Assembly: GCA_035541895.1 (NCBI GenBank)
Contig: DATKMK010000028.1
Location: 33,910-97,909, forward strand
Direction: 5' to 3'
DNA: 64,000 bases
Origin: DATKMK01 sp035541895
Lineage (GTDB): Bacteria; Desulfobacterota; Binatia; HRBIN30; JACQVA1
The notes below the pieces were generated by a model, which saw only the letters and a program-made list of their open reading frames with translations, was not told the origin of the DNA and searched no databases. The stretch's first letter is position 1; each line of letters begins with the position of its first letter. Both the position numbers and the translations under genes were made by a program. Of this stretch, positions 36,090-44,878 are shown in pieces.

Positions 36090-37222
36090 TGGAGCCCGCA
36101 GAGGAGCGCGATCGCATCCTGCTGGTCGCCGGTGAGGCGTCGGGTGATCTGCACGCCGCCGCGCTGGTCAGCGAGCTGCGGGCGGCGAATCCTCGCCTGT
36201 CGGTGTGGGGCGTCGGCGGGCAGCATTTACGCGCGGCCGGGATGCACATTCTGGTCGATACGGCGCATGTTGCCACGATGGGATTGACGGAAACCTTCGG
36301 CACGCTGGGACGCTTGGTCCGCACCTATCGTCTTTTGATCAAGTTCCTCGACGAACAACGCCCGCGCCTGCTCGTGCTGGTTGACTATCCCGAATTCAAC
36401 CTGCTGCTTGCGCGGCAGGCGAAGAAGCGCGGCATCCCGGTATTCTACTTCATTGGACCGCAGGTGTGGGCGTGGCGACCCGGGCGCGTGCGCAAGATCG
36501 TTGCCCGCGTCGACAAGCTCGCGGTGGTGTTTCCGTTCGAGCCCGCTCTCTACAACAACGGCCGCCCAGTCGCTGAGTTCATCGGACATCCGCTGCTCGA
36601 TCGGGTCCACGCGAGTCGGGCGCGTGCGGAGACGCGCGCACGCTACGGACTCCGACCGGACCGTCGCACGCTGGTGATATTGCCCGGCAGCCGCAAGAAG
36701 GAGGTACGCTACCTGCTCCGGCCGAGCGTCGAGGCTGCGCAAGAGCTGATTGCGAGCGGCGAATGGCAAGCGATCGTCGCGTTGGCGCCGACGTTGACCG
36801 AAGATGACCTGTGCGCAGAGTGGGGCGGCGCGTTGCCGATTCCGGTCGTCGTCGACGACACCTACAACGTGGTCGCGGCGGCCGACACCGCACTGGTGGC
36901 GTCGGGCACCGCCACGCTCGAGACGGTGCTGCTTGGCTGCCCCTTGGTGATCATGTACCGTGTGTCGCCGGTGACCTTTGCCGTCGCCAAACGTCTGGTG
37001 CACCTGGAAACGATCGGCATGCCCAATATCATTCTCGGTCGCCGGGTCTTTCCGGAACTCATTCAGACCGCGGTTACCCCCACGGCGCTTGCGCAAGCAG
37101 TTCGTGACGTCGATGCCCATCGAGACCAACAGACCGCCGCCTTGGCCGAGGTGCGAGCGCAGCTCGGCACCGCCGGTGCTGCGCAGCGGGCGGCGCACAT
37201 GGTAATGGACCTGTTGCGATGA
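36089..37222 (+). CDS. lpxB: Lipid A disaccharide synthase LpxB
   Basis: A 377-residue GT19 glycosyltransferase. It condenses lipid X with UDP-2,3-diacylglucosamine to form the beta-1,6 disaccharide. Signatures are LLVAGEASGDLHAAAL at the N terminus, VDYPEFNLLLA, FYFIGPQVWAWRPGRV, FIGHPLLD and LPGSRKKEV, all classic LpxB landmarks. It is a peripheral membrane enzyme on the cytoplasmic face. The start overlaps the preceding gene (TGATG), and its stop overlaps msbA (ATGA), so the operon is tightly coupled. Confidence 0.96.
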
Positions 37223-38973
37223 ACCGCACGTATCGGCGCCTGCTCGGCTATCTGCGGCCGTATTTCTGGCCGCATTTCAGCGTTGCGGTGATCTCCATGG
37301 TCCTGTTCAGCAGCACCAACGGGGTCATGCCGTTCCTCGTCCGCCACATCTTCGATGATGTCTTCACCAACAAGGACGTGCTCGCCCTACAAATTCTGCC
37401 GGGCATCATCATCGGGACCTTTCTCGCCCGCGGCGTCTTTGCCTTCGGCAGCACGTACCTCACCGAATACGTCGGCCAGCGAATCATCGCCGATGTGCGC
37501 AACCAGTTGAACGAGCACATCCAGCACCTGTCATTGTCGTTCTTCAACCGAACCCCGACCGGCACAATACTCTCGCGGGTGACTAACGACGTTGTGCTGG
37601 TGCGAGCGGCGCTCACCGACGCCGTTGCCTCAATCCTCAAAGATGCCACGTCGCTGATCGTCCTGGTCGTCGTCGCCTTCGTCAACGATTGGGTGCTCGC
37701 TCTCATCGCGTTCGTGGCGTTTCCGGCCTCGGTCCTGCCGCTGATGCGGCTGTCCAAACGGCTGCGGGGCTTTAGCCGCAAAGGACAGATCTCGATCGGC
37801 AACCTCACCGTGCTGCTCCAGGAAACGGTGCAAGGCAACCGTGTCGTCAAGGCGTTCGGGATGGAGGACTACGAGCAACGGCGCTTCGGTGACGAAAACC
37901 AGCGCTTGTTCAAGCTGTCGATGAAGGCCACCCGGATTCGCGCGTTTACCACGCCGATGCTCGAAATCTTGGCGGCCTTCGGCATCGCCGGCGTGGTCTG
38001 GTACGGCGGCCACAGCGTGATCAACGGCGGCCGGACGCAAGGGTCGTTCTTGGCGTTCCTCACCGCGCTGTTCTTGCTCTACGAGCCGTTCAAGGCGCTG
38101 GCGAAAACCAACAATGTCGTGCAACAGGGGCTGGCCGCGGCCGAGCGGGTATTTGAACTGCTCGACACCGCGACCGACGTGCCCGCGCATCCGCACGGCC
38201 GGCACTTGGGAATGATTCGTGAGGGCCTGATGTTTCAGCATGTCAGCTTTCGATACGACCACGATATGGTGTTGAAGGACGTCAACCTGACGATTCGCCG
38301 GGGCCAACTCGTCGCGCTGGTCGGTCCGAGCGGTGGGGGCAAGAGCACTCTCGCAGATCTGGTGTTGCGGTTCTACGACGTCACGGAGGGGGTGATCGCG
38401 ATTGACGGTGTGGACATTCGCCAGTACGACCTGGCGAGTTTGCGCGCGCAAATCGCCTTGGTGACGCAGCACACCTTCTTGTTCAACGATACCGTGCGCA
38501 ACAATATCGCGTACGGCAACATCGAGTGCGACATGGACGCGATCGTGACCGCGGCCAAAGCGGCGAACGCGCATGATTTCATCGCCGAGTTGCCCGACGG
38601 CTACGACACCATCATCGGCGAACTCGGCTTCAAGCTCTCGGGCGGACAGCGCCAACGCCTGGCGATCGCCCGCGCGTTGCTCAAGAACGCCCCGCTTCTG
38701 GTTCTGGACGAAGCAACCTCTGCGCTCGACAACGAATCGGAACGCTTGGTGCAGATTGCCCTCGAAACGCTGATGGAAGGCCGCACCACGCTTGTCATCG
38801 CGCACCGCCTCTCCACCATTCGCCGGGCCGATCGGATCGTCGTGCTCTCCGCCGGCCGCGTGGTCGAAGAAGGGACGCACGACGAACTGCTGGCGCTCAA
38901 TGCCGAATACCGCAAGTTGCACGACCTCCAGTTCCGGGAGCCCGAAACAGGCATCGCCAAGACACTTCACTGA
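37219..38973 (+). CDS. msbA: Lipid A export ABC transporter MsbA
   Basis: A 584-residue half-transporter with six transmembrane helices in the first ~320 residues, then an ABC ATPase domain. Walker A is GPSGGGKST near 369-377, the signature LSGGQRQRLAIARAL, Walker B LLVLDEATSALD, and the H-loop is VIAHRLSTI. It flips core-lipid A from the inner to the outer leaflet of the inner membrane as a homodimer. The location directly after lpxB and before lipid A acylation and Kdo transfer genes supports MsbA over a drug exporter. Confidence 0.94.
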   Translation: MNRTYRRLLGYLRPYFWPHFSVAVISMVLFSSTNGVMPFLVRHIFDDVFTNKDVLALQILPGIIIGTFLARGVFAFGSTYLTEYVGQRIIADVRNQLNEHIQHLSLSFFNRTPTGTILSRVTNDVVLVRAALTDAVASILKDATSLIVLVVVAFVNDWVLALIAFVAFPASVLPLMRLSKRLRGFSRKGQISIGNLTVLLQETVQGNRVVKAFGMEDYEQRRFGDENQRLFKLSMKATRIRAFTTPMLEILAAFGIAGVVWYGGHSVINGGRTQGSFLAFLTALFLLYEPFKALAKTNNVVQQGLAAAERVFELLDTATDVPAHPHGRHLGMIREGLMFQHVSFRYDHDMVLKDVNLTIRRGQLVALVGPSGGGKSTLADLVLRFYDVTEGVIAIDGVDIRQYDLASLRAQIALVTQHTFLFNDTVRNNIAYGNIECDMDAIVTAAKAANAHDFIAELPDGYDTIIGELGFKLSGGQRQRLAIARALLKNAPLLVLDEATSALDNESERLVQIALETLMEGRTTLVIAHRLSTIRRADRIVVLSAGRVVEEGTHDELLALNAEYRKLHDLQFREPETGIAKTLH

Positions 38974-38983
38974 CGCGGCGCGG

Positions 38984-39670
38984 ATGTCGGCAAGAACTCG
39001 GGGAAGGGTCTGGCGCCAGCGGATGCTGGACCTGTTGGTCGCGGTTGCACCGGTGTTGCTCAGCGGTGCGCTGTGGGTGGTCGCGAAGACCATCCGCATC
39101 GAGTATCGCGGCGCAGACACCCTCTTTGGTTGTTGGGCGCGGGGTGAGCGCGTGATCATCGCGTTCTGGCACAACCGTGCGGTGTTGATGCCAGTGCCGT
39201 ATCGCGGCGAGAAGATGTGCATCATGAACAGCCAACATCGCGACGGCGAGATTGCGACCCGCGCGTTGGCGCGCTGGGGCATCCGTTCGGTACGCGGGTC
39301 CGCAACGCGTGGCGGCGTCGGCGGGTTTCTGCAACTGGTCGATGCGTATCGTGCCGGTTATGATCTGGCCGTGGTGCCCGACGGACCGCGCGGCCCACGC
39401 TACGTCGTGAAGCCCGGCGTTATTCATCTCGCGAAGGCGACCGGTGCGCGCATTTTCCCGGTTGCATATGATGCCGCCTGGAAACGACGACTGCGCAGTT
39501 GGGACCGGTTGATCATTCCCTTGCCGTTCTCGCGCGTGGTGTTCGTCGTCGGCGAGCCGATCGCCGTTGTGCGAGACTCGGACGAGGTTGCGCTGGAGCG
39601 TCAACGCGCCGGCTTGGAGACCGCGCTGAATCAGATCACCGCTGCGGCGGAGGCAGCGGTGACCGCGTAA
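38984..39670 (+). CDS. lpxJ: DUF374/LpxJ-family acyltransferase
   Basis: A 228-residue lysophospholipid acyltransferase-fold protein with one N-terminal hydrophobic segment (LLVAVAPVLLSGALWVVA). AFWHNRAVLMP carries the His that replaces the usual HxxxxD motif. QHRDGEIATR, RGSATRGG, and PDGPRGPRY (substrate-binding) are DUF374 landmarks. DUF374 includes LpxJ, a late lipid A acyltransferase of epsilon- and deltaproteobacteria unrelated to LpxL/LpxM. Sitting between msbA and waaA, it is the best candidate for secondary acylation in this operon. The chain site is not predictable. The start is ATG 38984, 11 bases after msbA. Confidence 0.8.
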   Translation: MSARTRGRVWRQRMLDLLVAVAPVLLSGALWVVAKTIRIEYRGADTLFGCWARGERVIIAFWHNRAVLMPVPYRGEKMCIMNSQHRDGEIATRALARWGIRSVRGSATRGGVGGFLQLVDAYRAGYDLAVVPDGPRGPRYVVKPGVIHLAKATGARIFPVAYDAAWKRRLRSWDRLIIPLPFSRVVFVVGEPIAVVRDSDEVALERQRAGLETALNQITAAAEAAVTA

Positions 39671-39677
39671 CACGAGA

Positions 39678-40955
39678 ATGACACGCTCATTCGGCATGCG
39701 CCTGTACGACGCGATCGGGATCGCGCTGGGCACGCTGGCGGCGCCAACCGTACCGCTCTTGAGTGTGACCCGCGCCGGAACCGGTCTCGGCGAGCGACTG
39801 GGTCAGATTCCCGCCGCGATGCGAGCCGTAGCAGCCGGCCGCCCCGTTTGGATACACGCGGCGTCGGTGGGCGAAGTGCTGGCGGCCGCGCCGCTGGTCG
39901 ACGCACTGCGTGCTCGTTGGCCCGAGCGGCCCGTGGTGTTCTCCACCACCAGTCTGACCGGCCGTGCGGCGGCGCAGCGGCTTGCGGGCGTGAGCGGGGC
40001 GATGCTGTTGGCGGTCGATCTGCGCTGCATCGTCGAGGCGGCACTGCGGGCCGTGGCGCCACGCGCGCTGATCGTCATGGAGACGGAAATCTGGCCCGCG
40101 TTGTTCTCGGCCGCCGACGCCGCACACGTCCCGGTCGCCATCGTCAGCGGCCGCGTATCGCCCGGCGCGGCGCGGCGCTACCGGCTTGCTCAGCCGTTTG
40201 TGCGCGCCGCCCTTCGCCACGCAACTGTGCTCGCGATGCAGACCGACGGCGACGCGGAACGCATTCGCGCGCTGGGAGCTCCCGCCGAGCGGGTTCGGGT
40301 CATCGGATCGTTGAAATACGCGCGTGTGCCCTCTGCGCCCGCGAGCGCGGCGAGTGCGACACTTTTTGGCCTCAACGGACGTCCGGTGTTGGTCGCGGCG
40401 AGCACGCAGCCCGGTGAAGAGACAGTGGTGTTGGACGCCTGCGCGGATCTGTGGTCGTCGTATCCCGATTGTCTCTTGATCGTAGCGCCGCGGCGACCGG
40501 AGCGCTTTGACGAAGTCGATGCGTTGCTCGGTCAGCGTCAGGCGCGCCGCCAGCGACGCAGCCAGATTGGTGCGGGTGTACGGCCGGACACGCAAGTACT
40601 GTTGCTCGACTCGGTGGGCGAGTTGCCCGGGCTCCTCGCCGGGGCACGCGGGGTGTTTGTGGGCGGAACGATCGCGGACCTGGGTGGTCATAACCTCCTC
40701 GAACCGGCCGCGGCGGGGACCGCGGTGTGTTTTGGGCCACACACGCAAAACGTTGCCGAAGCAGCCGCGGCGCTGCTTGCCAGCGGCGGCGGCGTCTGCG
40801 TTCGCGACGCCGCCGAGTTGCGCGCGTTGTGGCTGCGGCTGTTGGCGGAACCGGAGCAGGCGCGCGCGATGGGCATGCGAGCCCGCTCCGTCATACGGGC
40901 CCGTGCCGCGGTGCTCGACGATACGCTGGCCGTGCTGGAGCCGTTACTCGCATGA
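39678..40955 (+). CDS. waaA: Kdo transferase WaaA (KdtA)
   Basis: A 425-residue GT30 enzyme that transfers Kdo from CMP-Kdo to the lipid A precursor. The N terminus has a hydrophobic membrane-associated helix (IGIALGTLAAPTVPLLSV). WIHAASVGEVLAAAPLV is the acceptor-side signature. VFSTTSLTGR, ETEIWPALF and RRYRLAQPFV continue the N domain. GGTIADLGGHNLLEPAAAG marks the CMP-Kdo domain. Whether it adds one, two or more Kdo cannot be told. The stop overlaps the lpxK ATG (ATGA), and an inferred Kdo kinase follows downstream. Confidence 0.94.
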   Translation: MTRSFGMRLYDAIGIALGTLAAPTVPLLSVTRAGTGLGERLGQIPAAMRAVAAGRPVWIHAASVGEVLAAAPLVDALRARWPERPVVFSTTSLTGRAAAQRLAGVSGAMLLAVDLRCIVEAALRAVAPRALIVMETEIWPALFSAADAAHVPVAIVSGRVSPGAARRYRLAQPFVRAALRHATVLAMQTDGDAERIRALGAPAERVRVIGSLKYARVPSAPASAASATLFGLNGRPVLVAASTQPGEETVVLDACADLWSSYPDCLLIVAPRRPERFDEVDALLGQRQARRQRRSQIGAGVRPDTQVLLLDSVGELPGLLAGARGVFVGGTIADLGGHNLLEPAAAGTAVCFGPHTQNVAEAAAALLASGGGVCVRDAAELRALWLRLLAEPEQARAMGMRARSVIRARAAVLDDTLAVLEPLLA

Positions 40956-42049
40956 AGCTCGATCAACATGTTCGCGAGACTGTATGGCCGCGGCGCGGTA
41001 TCGCCGGATGGGTGGGATGGCTCGCCCTGCGACCGATGGCGAGCTTGTTCGGCGTCGGCGTCGGCGCCCGCAACCTCGCCTATCGCGTTGGCTTGATGCC
41101 GGTGAAGCACGCGCCGCTCCCCGTCGTCAGCGTCGGCAACCTGACCGTCGGCGGCATCGGCAAGACGCCCGTCACGCTGTGGCTCGCCGAGTCCCTGGCC
41201 GCGCGGGGGCAGCGTCCGGCGATCTTGCTGCGCGGCTACGGCGGACAAGCCCGCGGCGTGACTGTCGTGTCCCAGGGGCACGGGTTGGAGGCGAACGTCG
41301 ATGCAGTGGGCGATGAAGCGGTGATGTTGGCGCGCCGCTTCGGCGGCGTCGTCTTGACCGCGCGCCGTCGCATCGAGGGTGCTGAACGCGCGGCGCAGTT
41401 GGGATGCAACGTGCTGCTGTTGGATGACGGATTTCAACACCGTGCCTTGGCGCGCGACTTCGATATCGTTCTAATCAATAGCGTGCGCGGGCCGTTGCTT
41501 CCGGCGGGTCCAAACCGCGAGCGACCCAGCGCGCTGCGGCGGGCGGACGCGATCGTCGTCGTGGAGCAATCCGATGAATCGGTGCCCGTCACAGTGCCCC
41601 GCAGTGCGGCGAACAAACCTGTGTTTCGGGCGCAATTCGGCGCGCGTTGCCTCGTGACGCCCGACGCCGGCCGATGGCAGGAGCTATCGTTGTCGGAACT
41701 CACCGGCCGCCGGGTCGCCGCGGTTGCCGGCATCGGATCGCCCGATCGCTTCTACGCCCTCATTCACCAGTGGGAAGCCCAGCTCGAAGAAATCGTCGAA
41801 TATCCTGACCATCACGCTTACACACGCGCCGACTGGCAGGAGGTCGCCCGGCGGACCCGCAACGTCGACCTGGTGGTCACCACCGAGAAGGACCTCGTCA
41901 AGCTCGATGCCTTTCCCTTTGCAAGGGGTAAGCTGGTTGCGCTACGCATCGCTGCAGAGATTGAACGCGGCGACGATTTGCTTCAAATGATTCTGACGCG
42001 TGCCGGGCTCGTGCCCGCACGCGATGGAGGAACCGATGGCAATCAGTAA
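40952..42049 (+). CDS. lpxK: Tetraacyldisaccharide 4'-kinase LpxK
   Basis: A 365-residue membrane-associated P-loop kinase that phosphorylates the 4' position of the lipid A disaccharide. The P-loop is VGNLTVGGIGKTPV at about 61-74, then LLRGYGG, VGDEAVMLARRFGG, DDGFQHRAL and the C-terminal TTEKDLVKL. ATG 40952 overlaps the waaA stop; an upstream in-frame extension would run through waaA and is rejected. Its 3' end overlaps the small zinc-protein gene by 14 bases. It comes after waaA although its reaction precedes Kdo addition, which is common in these operons. Confidence 0.94.
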   Translation: MKLDQHVRETVWPRRGIAGWVGWLALRPMASLFGVGVGARNLAYRVGLMPVKHAPLPVVSVGNLTVGGIGKTPVTLWLAESLAARGQRPAILLRGYGGQARGVTVVSQGHGLEANVDAVGDEAVMLARRFGGVVLTARRRIEGAERAAQLGCNVLLLDDGFQHRALARDFDIVLINSVRGPLLPAGPNRERPSALRRADAIVVVEQSDESVPVTVPRSAANKPVFRAQFGARCLVTPDAGRWQELSLSELTGRRVAAVAGIGSPDRFYALIHQWEAQLEEIVEYPDHHAYTRADWQEVARRTRNVDLVVTTEKDLVKLDAFPFARGKLVALRIAAEIERGDDLLQMILTRAGLVPARDGGTDGNQ

Positions 42050-42209
42050 GGAACTGCTGGACATTCTCGCCTGCCCCAAGTGCAAGGGCGATATTCATCT
42101 CAACGACAAGCAAGACGGGCTCATCTGCAGCGCGTGCAAGCTGTTGTATCCGATCAAGGACGACATTCCGGTCATGTTGATCGATGAGGCGCTGCGTTTG
42201 GAATCGTGA
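42036..42209 (+). CDS. Trm112-family small zinc protein
   Basis: A 57-residue protein with a zinc-ribbon pattern ILACPKCKGD and ICSACKLLYPI, ending DDIPVMLIDEA. This is the Trm112/YcaR family, often next to lpxK (YcaR follows LpxK in Escherichia coli). Its start is inside the lpxK 3' end, with GGAGGAA placed correctly at 42025-42031. Eukaryotic Trm112 activates methyltransferases; the bacterial role is unclear. The location suggests a link to LPS core or to a methyltransferase partner. Confidence 0.88.
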   Translation: MAISKELLDILACPKCKGDIHLNDKQDGLICSACKLLYPIKDDIPVMLIDEALRLES

Positions 42210-42224
42210 GGCGCCGCGTTCGGG

Positions 42225-43274
42225 ATGCGAATTATCGTCGCGCAGACCGCTTTTCTCGGCGACGTGGTCCTGACAACGCCGGTCTTCGCCGCGCTCAAGC
42301 GACATTGGCCGACCGCGGACATCACGGCCTGGGTTCGGCCGGAGGCTGCCGACCTGCTGCGCGAGCATCCCCACGTTGCTGCCACCCTCGCCGACGACAA
42401 GCGGGGCGCCGATCGCGGACTGAGCGGACTCCTCCACGTCGCCCGCCGCATTCACGCGGGTCGGTTTGACCTCGCGGTTGCGGTCCACAAGTCGTTCCGG
42501 ACCGCGCTGCTGCTCGCCGCGGCGCGGGTTCCGCGACGGGTCGGGTTTCGCAGCGCCGCCGGCAACTGGCTCTATCATCGACGCGTCGATCGCAATCCGG
42601 CGTTGCACGAACTCGAGCGCAACCTCTCGATCGTCGACGGCTTGGGACTCGATTCGAAGTACGAGTCGAGTCAGCCGTTGCTCACGGTCGCCACGGCGGC
42701 GCGGCGCGCCGTGGATTGCCTGCTGCGCGAGGCGGACATCACAAATGCCAGCTCGGTCGTCGGCCTCGCTCCGGGTTCGGTGTGGCCAACGAAGCGCTGG
42801 ACCCCTGATGGCTTCGCGGCGATCGCAGCGGAGATGAGGCGACGGGGGTACGACGTGCTGCTACTCGGCGCACCGAACGAAGCGAGCATTGCGCAGGACG
42901 TAAATCGACTGGCCGGCGGCGTGGCCGTGAACCTCGTCGGACGCACCGACGTGGCTACCTTGGTCGCGGCAATCGCTCGTTGTCGCGCCGTCGTGTGCAA
43001 CGACAGCGCTCCGATGCACATCGCAAACGCGTTGAACGTGCCGGTCGTAGCCATCTTCGGACCGACGCATCCCAAGCTGGGCTTTGCACCGCGGGGCGAT
43101 CGCGCGATGGTGGTCGAGCGGGATCTCGATTGTCGGCCCTGCGGAACACACGGACACACGCAGTGCCCGATCGGAACCCACGCGTGCATGCGCGAACTGG
43201 CACCGACAGCGGTGCTGGCGGCGCTGGATCGCCTGCTGGCGTCTCCTCCGGAAAGACAGCATTCGCTGACGTGA
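42225..43274 (+). CDS. waaF: GT9 heptosyltransferase, WaaF-like
   Basis: A 349-residue GT9 protein, likely transferring L-glycero-D-manno-heptose to the LPS inner core. The N-terminal motif is VAQTAFLGDVVLTTPVF. The C-terminal domain carries GLAPGSVWPTKRW and the ADP-heptose-binding NDSAPMHIANAL. CRPCGTHGHTQCPIGTHAC near the end is typical of heptosyltransferase II. It starts 15 bases after the Trm112-like gene. A second GT9 gene at 47808-48839 would supply the other heptosyltransferase. The I/II assignment is tentative. Confidence 0.88.
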   Translation: MRIIVAQTAFLGDVVLTTPVFAALKRHWPTADITAWVRPEAADLLREHPHVAATLADDKRGADRGLSGLLHVARRIHAGRFDLAVAVHKSFRTALLLAAARVPRRVGFRSAAGNWLYHRRVDRNPALHELERNLSIVDGLGLDSKYESSQPLLTVATAARRAVDCLLREADITNASSVVGLAPGSVWPTKRWTPDGFAAIAAEMRRRGYDVLLLGAPNEASIAQDVNRLAGGVAVNLVGRTDVATLVAAIARCRAVVCNDSAPMHIANALNVPVVAIFGPTHPKLGFAPRGDRAMVVERDLDCRPCGTHGHTQCPIGTHACMRELAPTAVLAALDRLLASPPERQHSLT

Positions 43275-43278
43275 CGGC

Positions 43279-44007
43279 GTGGAAGATCCGGCTGGCTTCG
43301 AGCGCGGGCGCGATGGTGCCGACGAATGGCTGATCCGCTCAGATCTTCGCGACCTGGTTCGTCCCCAGCTAGATCGCTGGCTCGGTGCTGAAACGCCGGC
43401 CTCCGGCGTCACAATGGAGGGCGGGCGCGGTGGAGCGTTTCGGGTAACGTTGAGCGGCATCGTGGCAGTGGTGCGGCCGTATCGTCGCGGCGGGTTGCCT
43501 GGCCGTTTTGTTCGTGAGACCTACCTGTCGTTGGCGCGATCACCGCGGCCGTTCCAAGAACTACGTGTCACCGCAGACCTCCGCGTCCGCGGCGTGTCGG
43601 TTCCCGAGCCGTTTGCCGCCGCCGTCCGCTGGCGCGGGTGCGGACGCTACCGCGGCGTGTTCGCGTCCGCGTGGATAGACGGGAGCATGTCCTTGTGGGA
43701 ATTGCTGCGCCAACGGCCCGCCGGTGGCGTTCGCCTGGCCGCACTACGCGCGAGCGCCGGTGTCATCGCACGGCTGCACCGCGTCGGTGCGGCCCACCCT
43801 GATCTCAACCTGAACAACATCCTGGTGCGCGAGTCAGCGGCGTGGCTGATCGATTTCGATGACGGACGCTTGCGAGCAACGCCCGATGCGCAGCGGCGAT
43901 CACTGGCGCGTCTGCGTCGCTCCGCGCGAAAGCTCGACCCTAGCGGCGCGATCGTCACCGACGCAGACCTCGCCGTGCTCTGTCGGGCGTCTAACGCCGA
44001 ACCTTGA
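43279..44007 (+). CDS. LPS core kinase, KdkA/InaA-like
   Basis: A 242-residue protein-kinase-like fold of the lipopolysaccharide kinase (Kdo kinase/WaaP) group. The catalytic loop is HPDLNLNN with His173, Asp175 and Asn179/180. The metal-binding motif is IDFDDG with Asp192. A basic N-lobe carries GGAFRVTL as a glycine-rich loop. Such enzymes phosphorylate Kdo or heptose using ATP, which strengthens the outer-membrane barrier. GTG 43279 lies 5 bases after waaF. Its 3' end overlaps the convergent GT2 gene by 17 bases. KdkA is favoured by the position near waaA and waaF. Confidence 0.8.
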   Translation: MEDPAGFERGRDGADEWLIRSDLRDLVRPQLDRWLGAETPASGVTMEGGRGGAFRVTLSGIVAVVRPYRRGGLPGRFVRETYLSLARSPRPFQELRVTADLRVRGVSVPEPFAAAVRWRGCGRYRGVFASAWIDGSMSLWELLRQRPAGGVRLAALRASAGVIARLHRVGAAHPDLNLNNILVRESAAWLIDFDDGRLRATPDAQRRSLARLRRSARKLDPSGAIVTDADLAVLCRASNAEP

Positions 44008-44878
44008 CGCCGCGTTCGAGATCGAGCCGCTCGACATCGAGTACGGTCAGGACGTCGTAAGGATTCCGCCCATGGAAGCCGGGATAGCGAAGACGGTTTG
44101 CGAATTTCTGTAGCTCCTTGCGGATGCGCCGTAGGGTCAAGCGCCAGCCCCACTTGTTCTCCAAGACGGTCTTGTTCGGATTCTTCACCTTCTTCCATTT
44201 GTCACCGGCCAGGTTCTTGGTCGTGATCTGATGAAAGTGATGAATGAGGACCGAACCGGTGATGGCGGTCGGGATTCGCGCACGGCCCAAGCGAATGTCC
44301 CAATCTTCGTCCTCGAAACCGAACCCGAGAAACTGCTCGTCGAAGAGTCCGACGCTCGCAAAGGTGTCGGCGGACGTGAGGAAGCACATCGCGGCCCAGC
44401 CCGGCCGCGACCGTGCGGCGAATTTGCGGGTGTAGTCGCGGCGGTACGTTTCGAGGTCGTAGTCGCATTCGCCGTTGATCACGACCGGGCTCACCACCGC
44501 GGCCCCGCAACGGCGGCGAAAGTCCACCAAGCCGCTGAGCCAACCCGAGGTGACGACGATGTCGTTGTTCATCACGATGATCAGCGGGGCGACGGCGGCG
44601 CGGATGCCTTGATTCCACGCTCGCGCGCAGCCCAAGTTTTCCTCGTTGCGGATGACGCGGCATCCGAGTCCGCGCGCCATGTCGCTGCTGTGATCGGTGC
44701 TGCCGTTGTCGACGCAGATGATCTCGAACGGCAGATCGCTGTGCTGGAGAATGCTTGCGAGACATTTTCGCGTGTACTCGATGTGGTTCAGCATCGCCAT
44801 CACGATGCTGACGCCGCCGGCCAATCGCGCGACGCGTTCTGGCTCGGCCAGGTTCGTGGGCACGAGGTGTTCGGTCAT
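43991..44878 (-). CDS. GT2 family glycosyltransferase
   Basis: A 295-residue GT-A fold glycosyltransferase. It carries VSIVMAMLNHIEYTRKCLASI, IICVDNGSTDHSS, NLGCARAWNQGI and the metal-site region VMNNDIVV. A later FGFEDEDWDIRLGRA segment holds the catalytic-base Asp/Glu. ATG 44878 is chosen because GGGAGGAAG precedes it; a longer in-frame reading lacks a ribosome site. It is the last gene of a three-gene minus-strand operon (methyltransferase, StrF-like, GT2), and its start overlaps the StrF-like stop (ATGA). It probably modifies LPS core or another surface glycan; donor unknown. Confidence 0.87.
   Translation of the reverse strand: MTEHLVPTNLAEPERVARLAGGVSIVMAMLNHIEYTRKCLASILQHSDLPFEIICVDNGSTDHSSDMARGLGCRVIRNEENLGCARAWNQGIRAAVAPLIIVMNNDIVVTSGWLSGLVDFRRRCGAAVVSPVVINGECDYDLETYRRDYTRKFAARSRPGWAAMCFLTSADTFASVGLFDEQFLGFGFEDEDWDIRLGRARIPTAITGSVLIHHFHQITTKNLAGDKWKKVKNPNKTVLENKWGWRLTLRRIRKELQKFANRLRYPGFHGRNPYDVLTVLDVERLDLERGVKVRR

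Noticed and set aside
37630..39282. Minus-strand open frame (550 codons)
   Set aside because: Antisense to msbA and the LpxJ-like gene; no recognisable domain.
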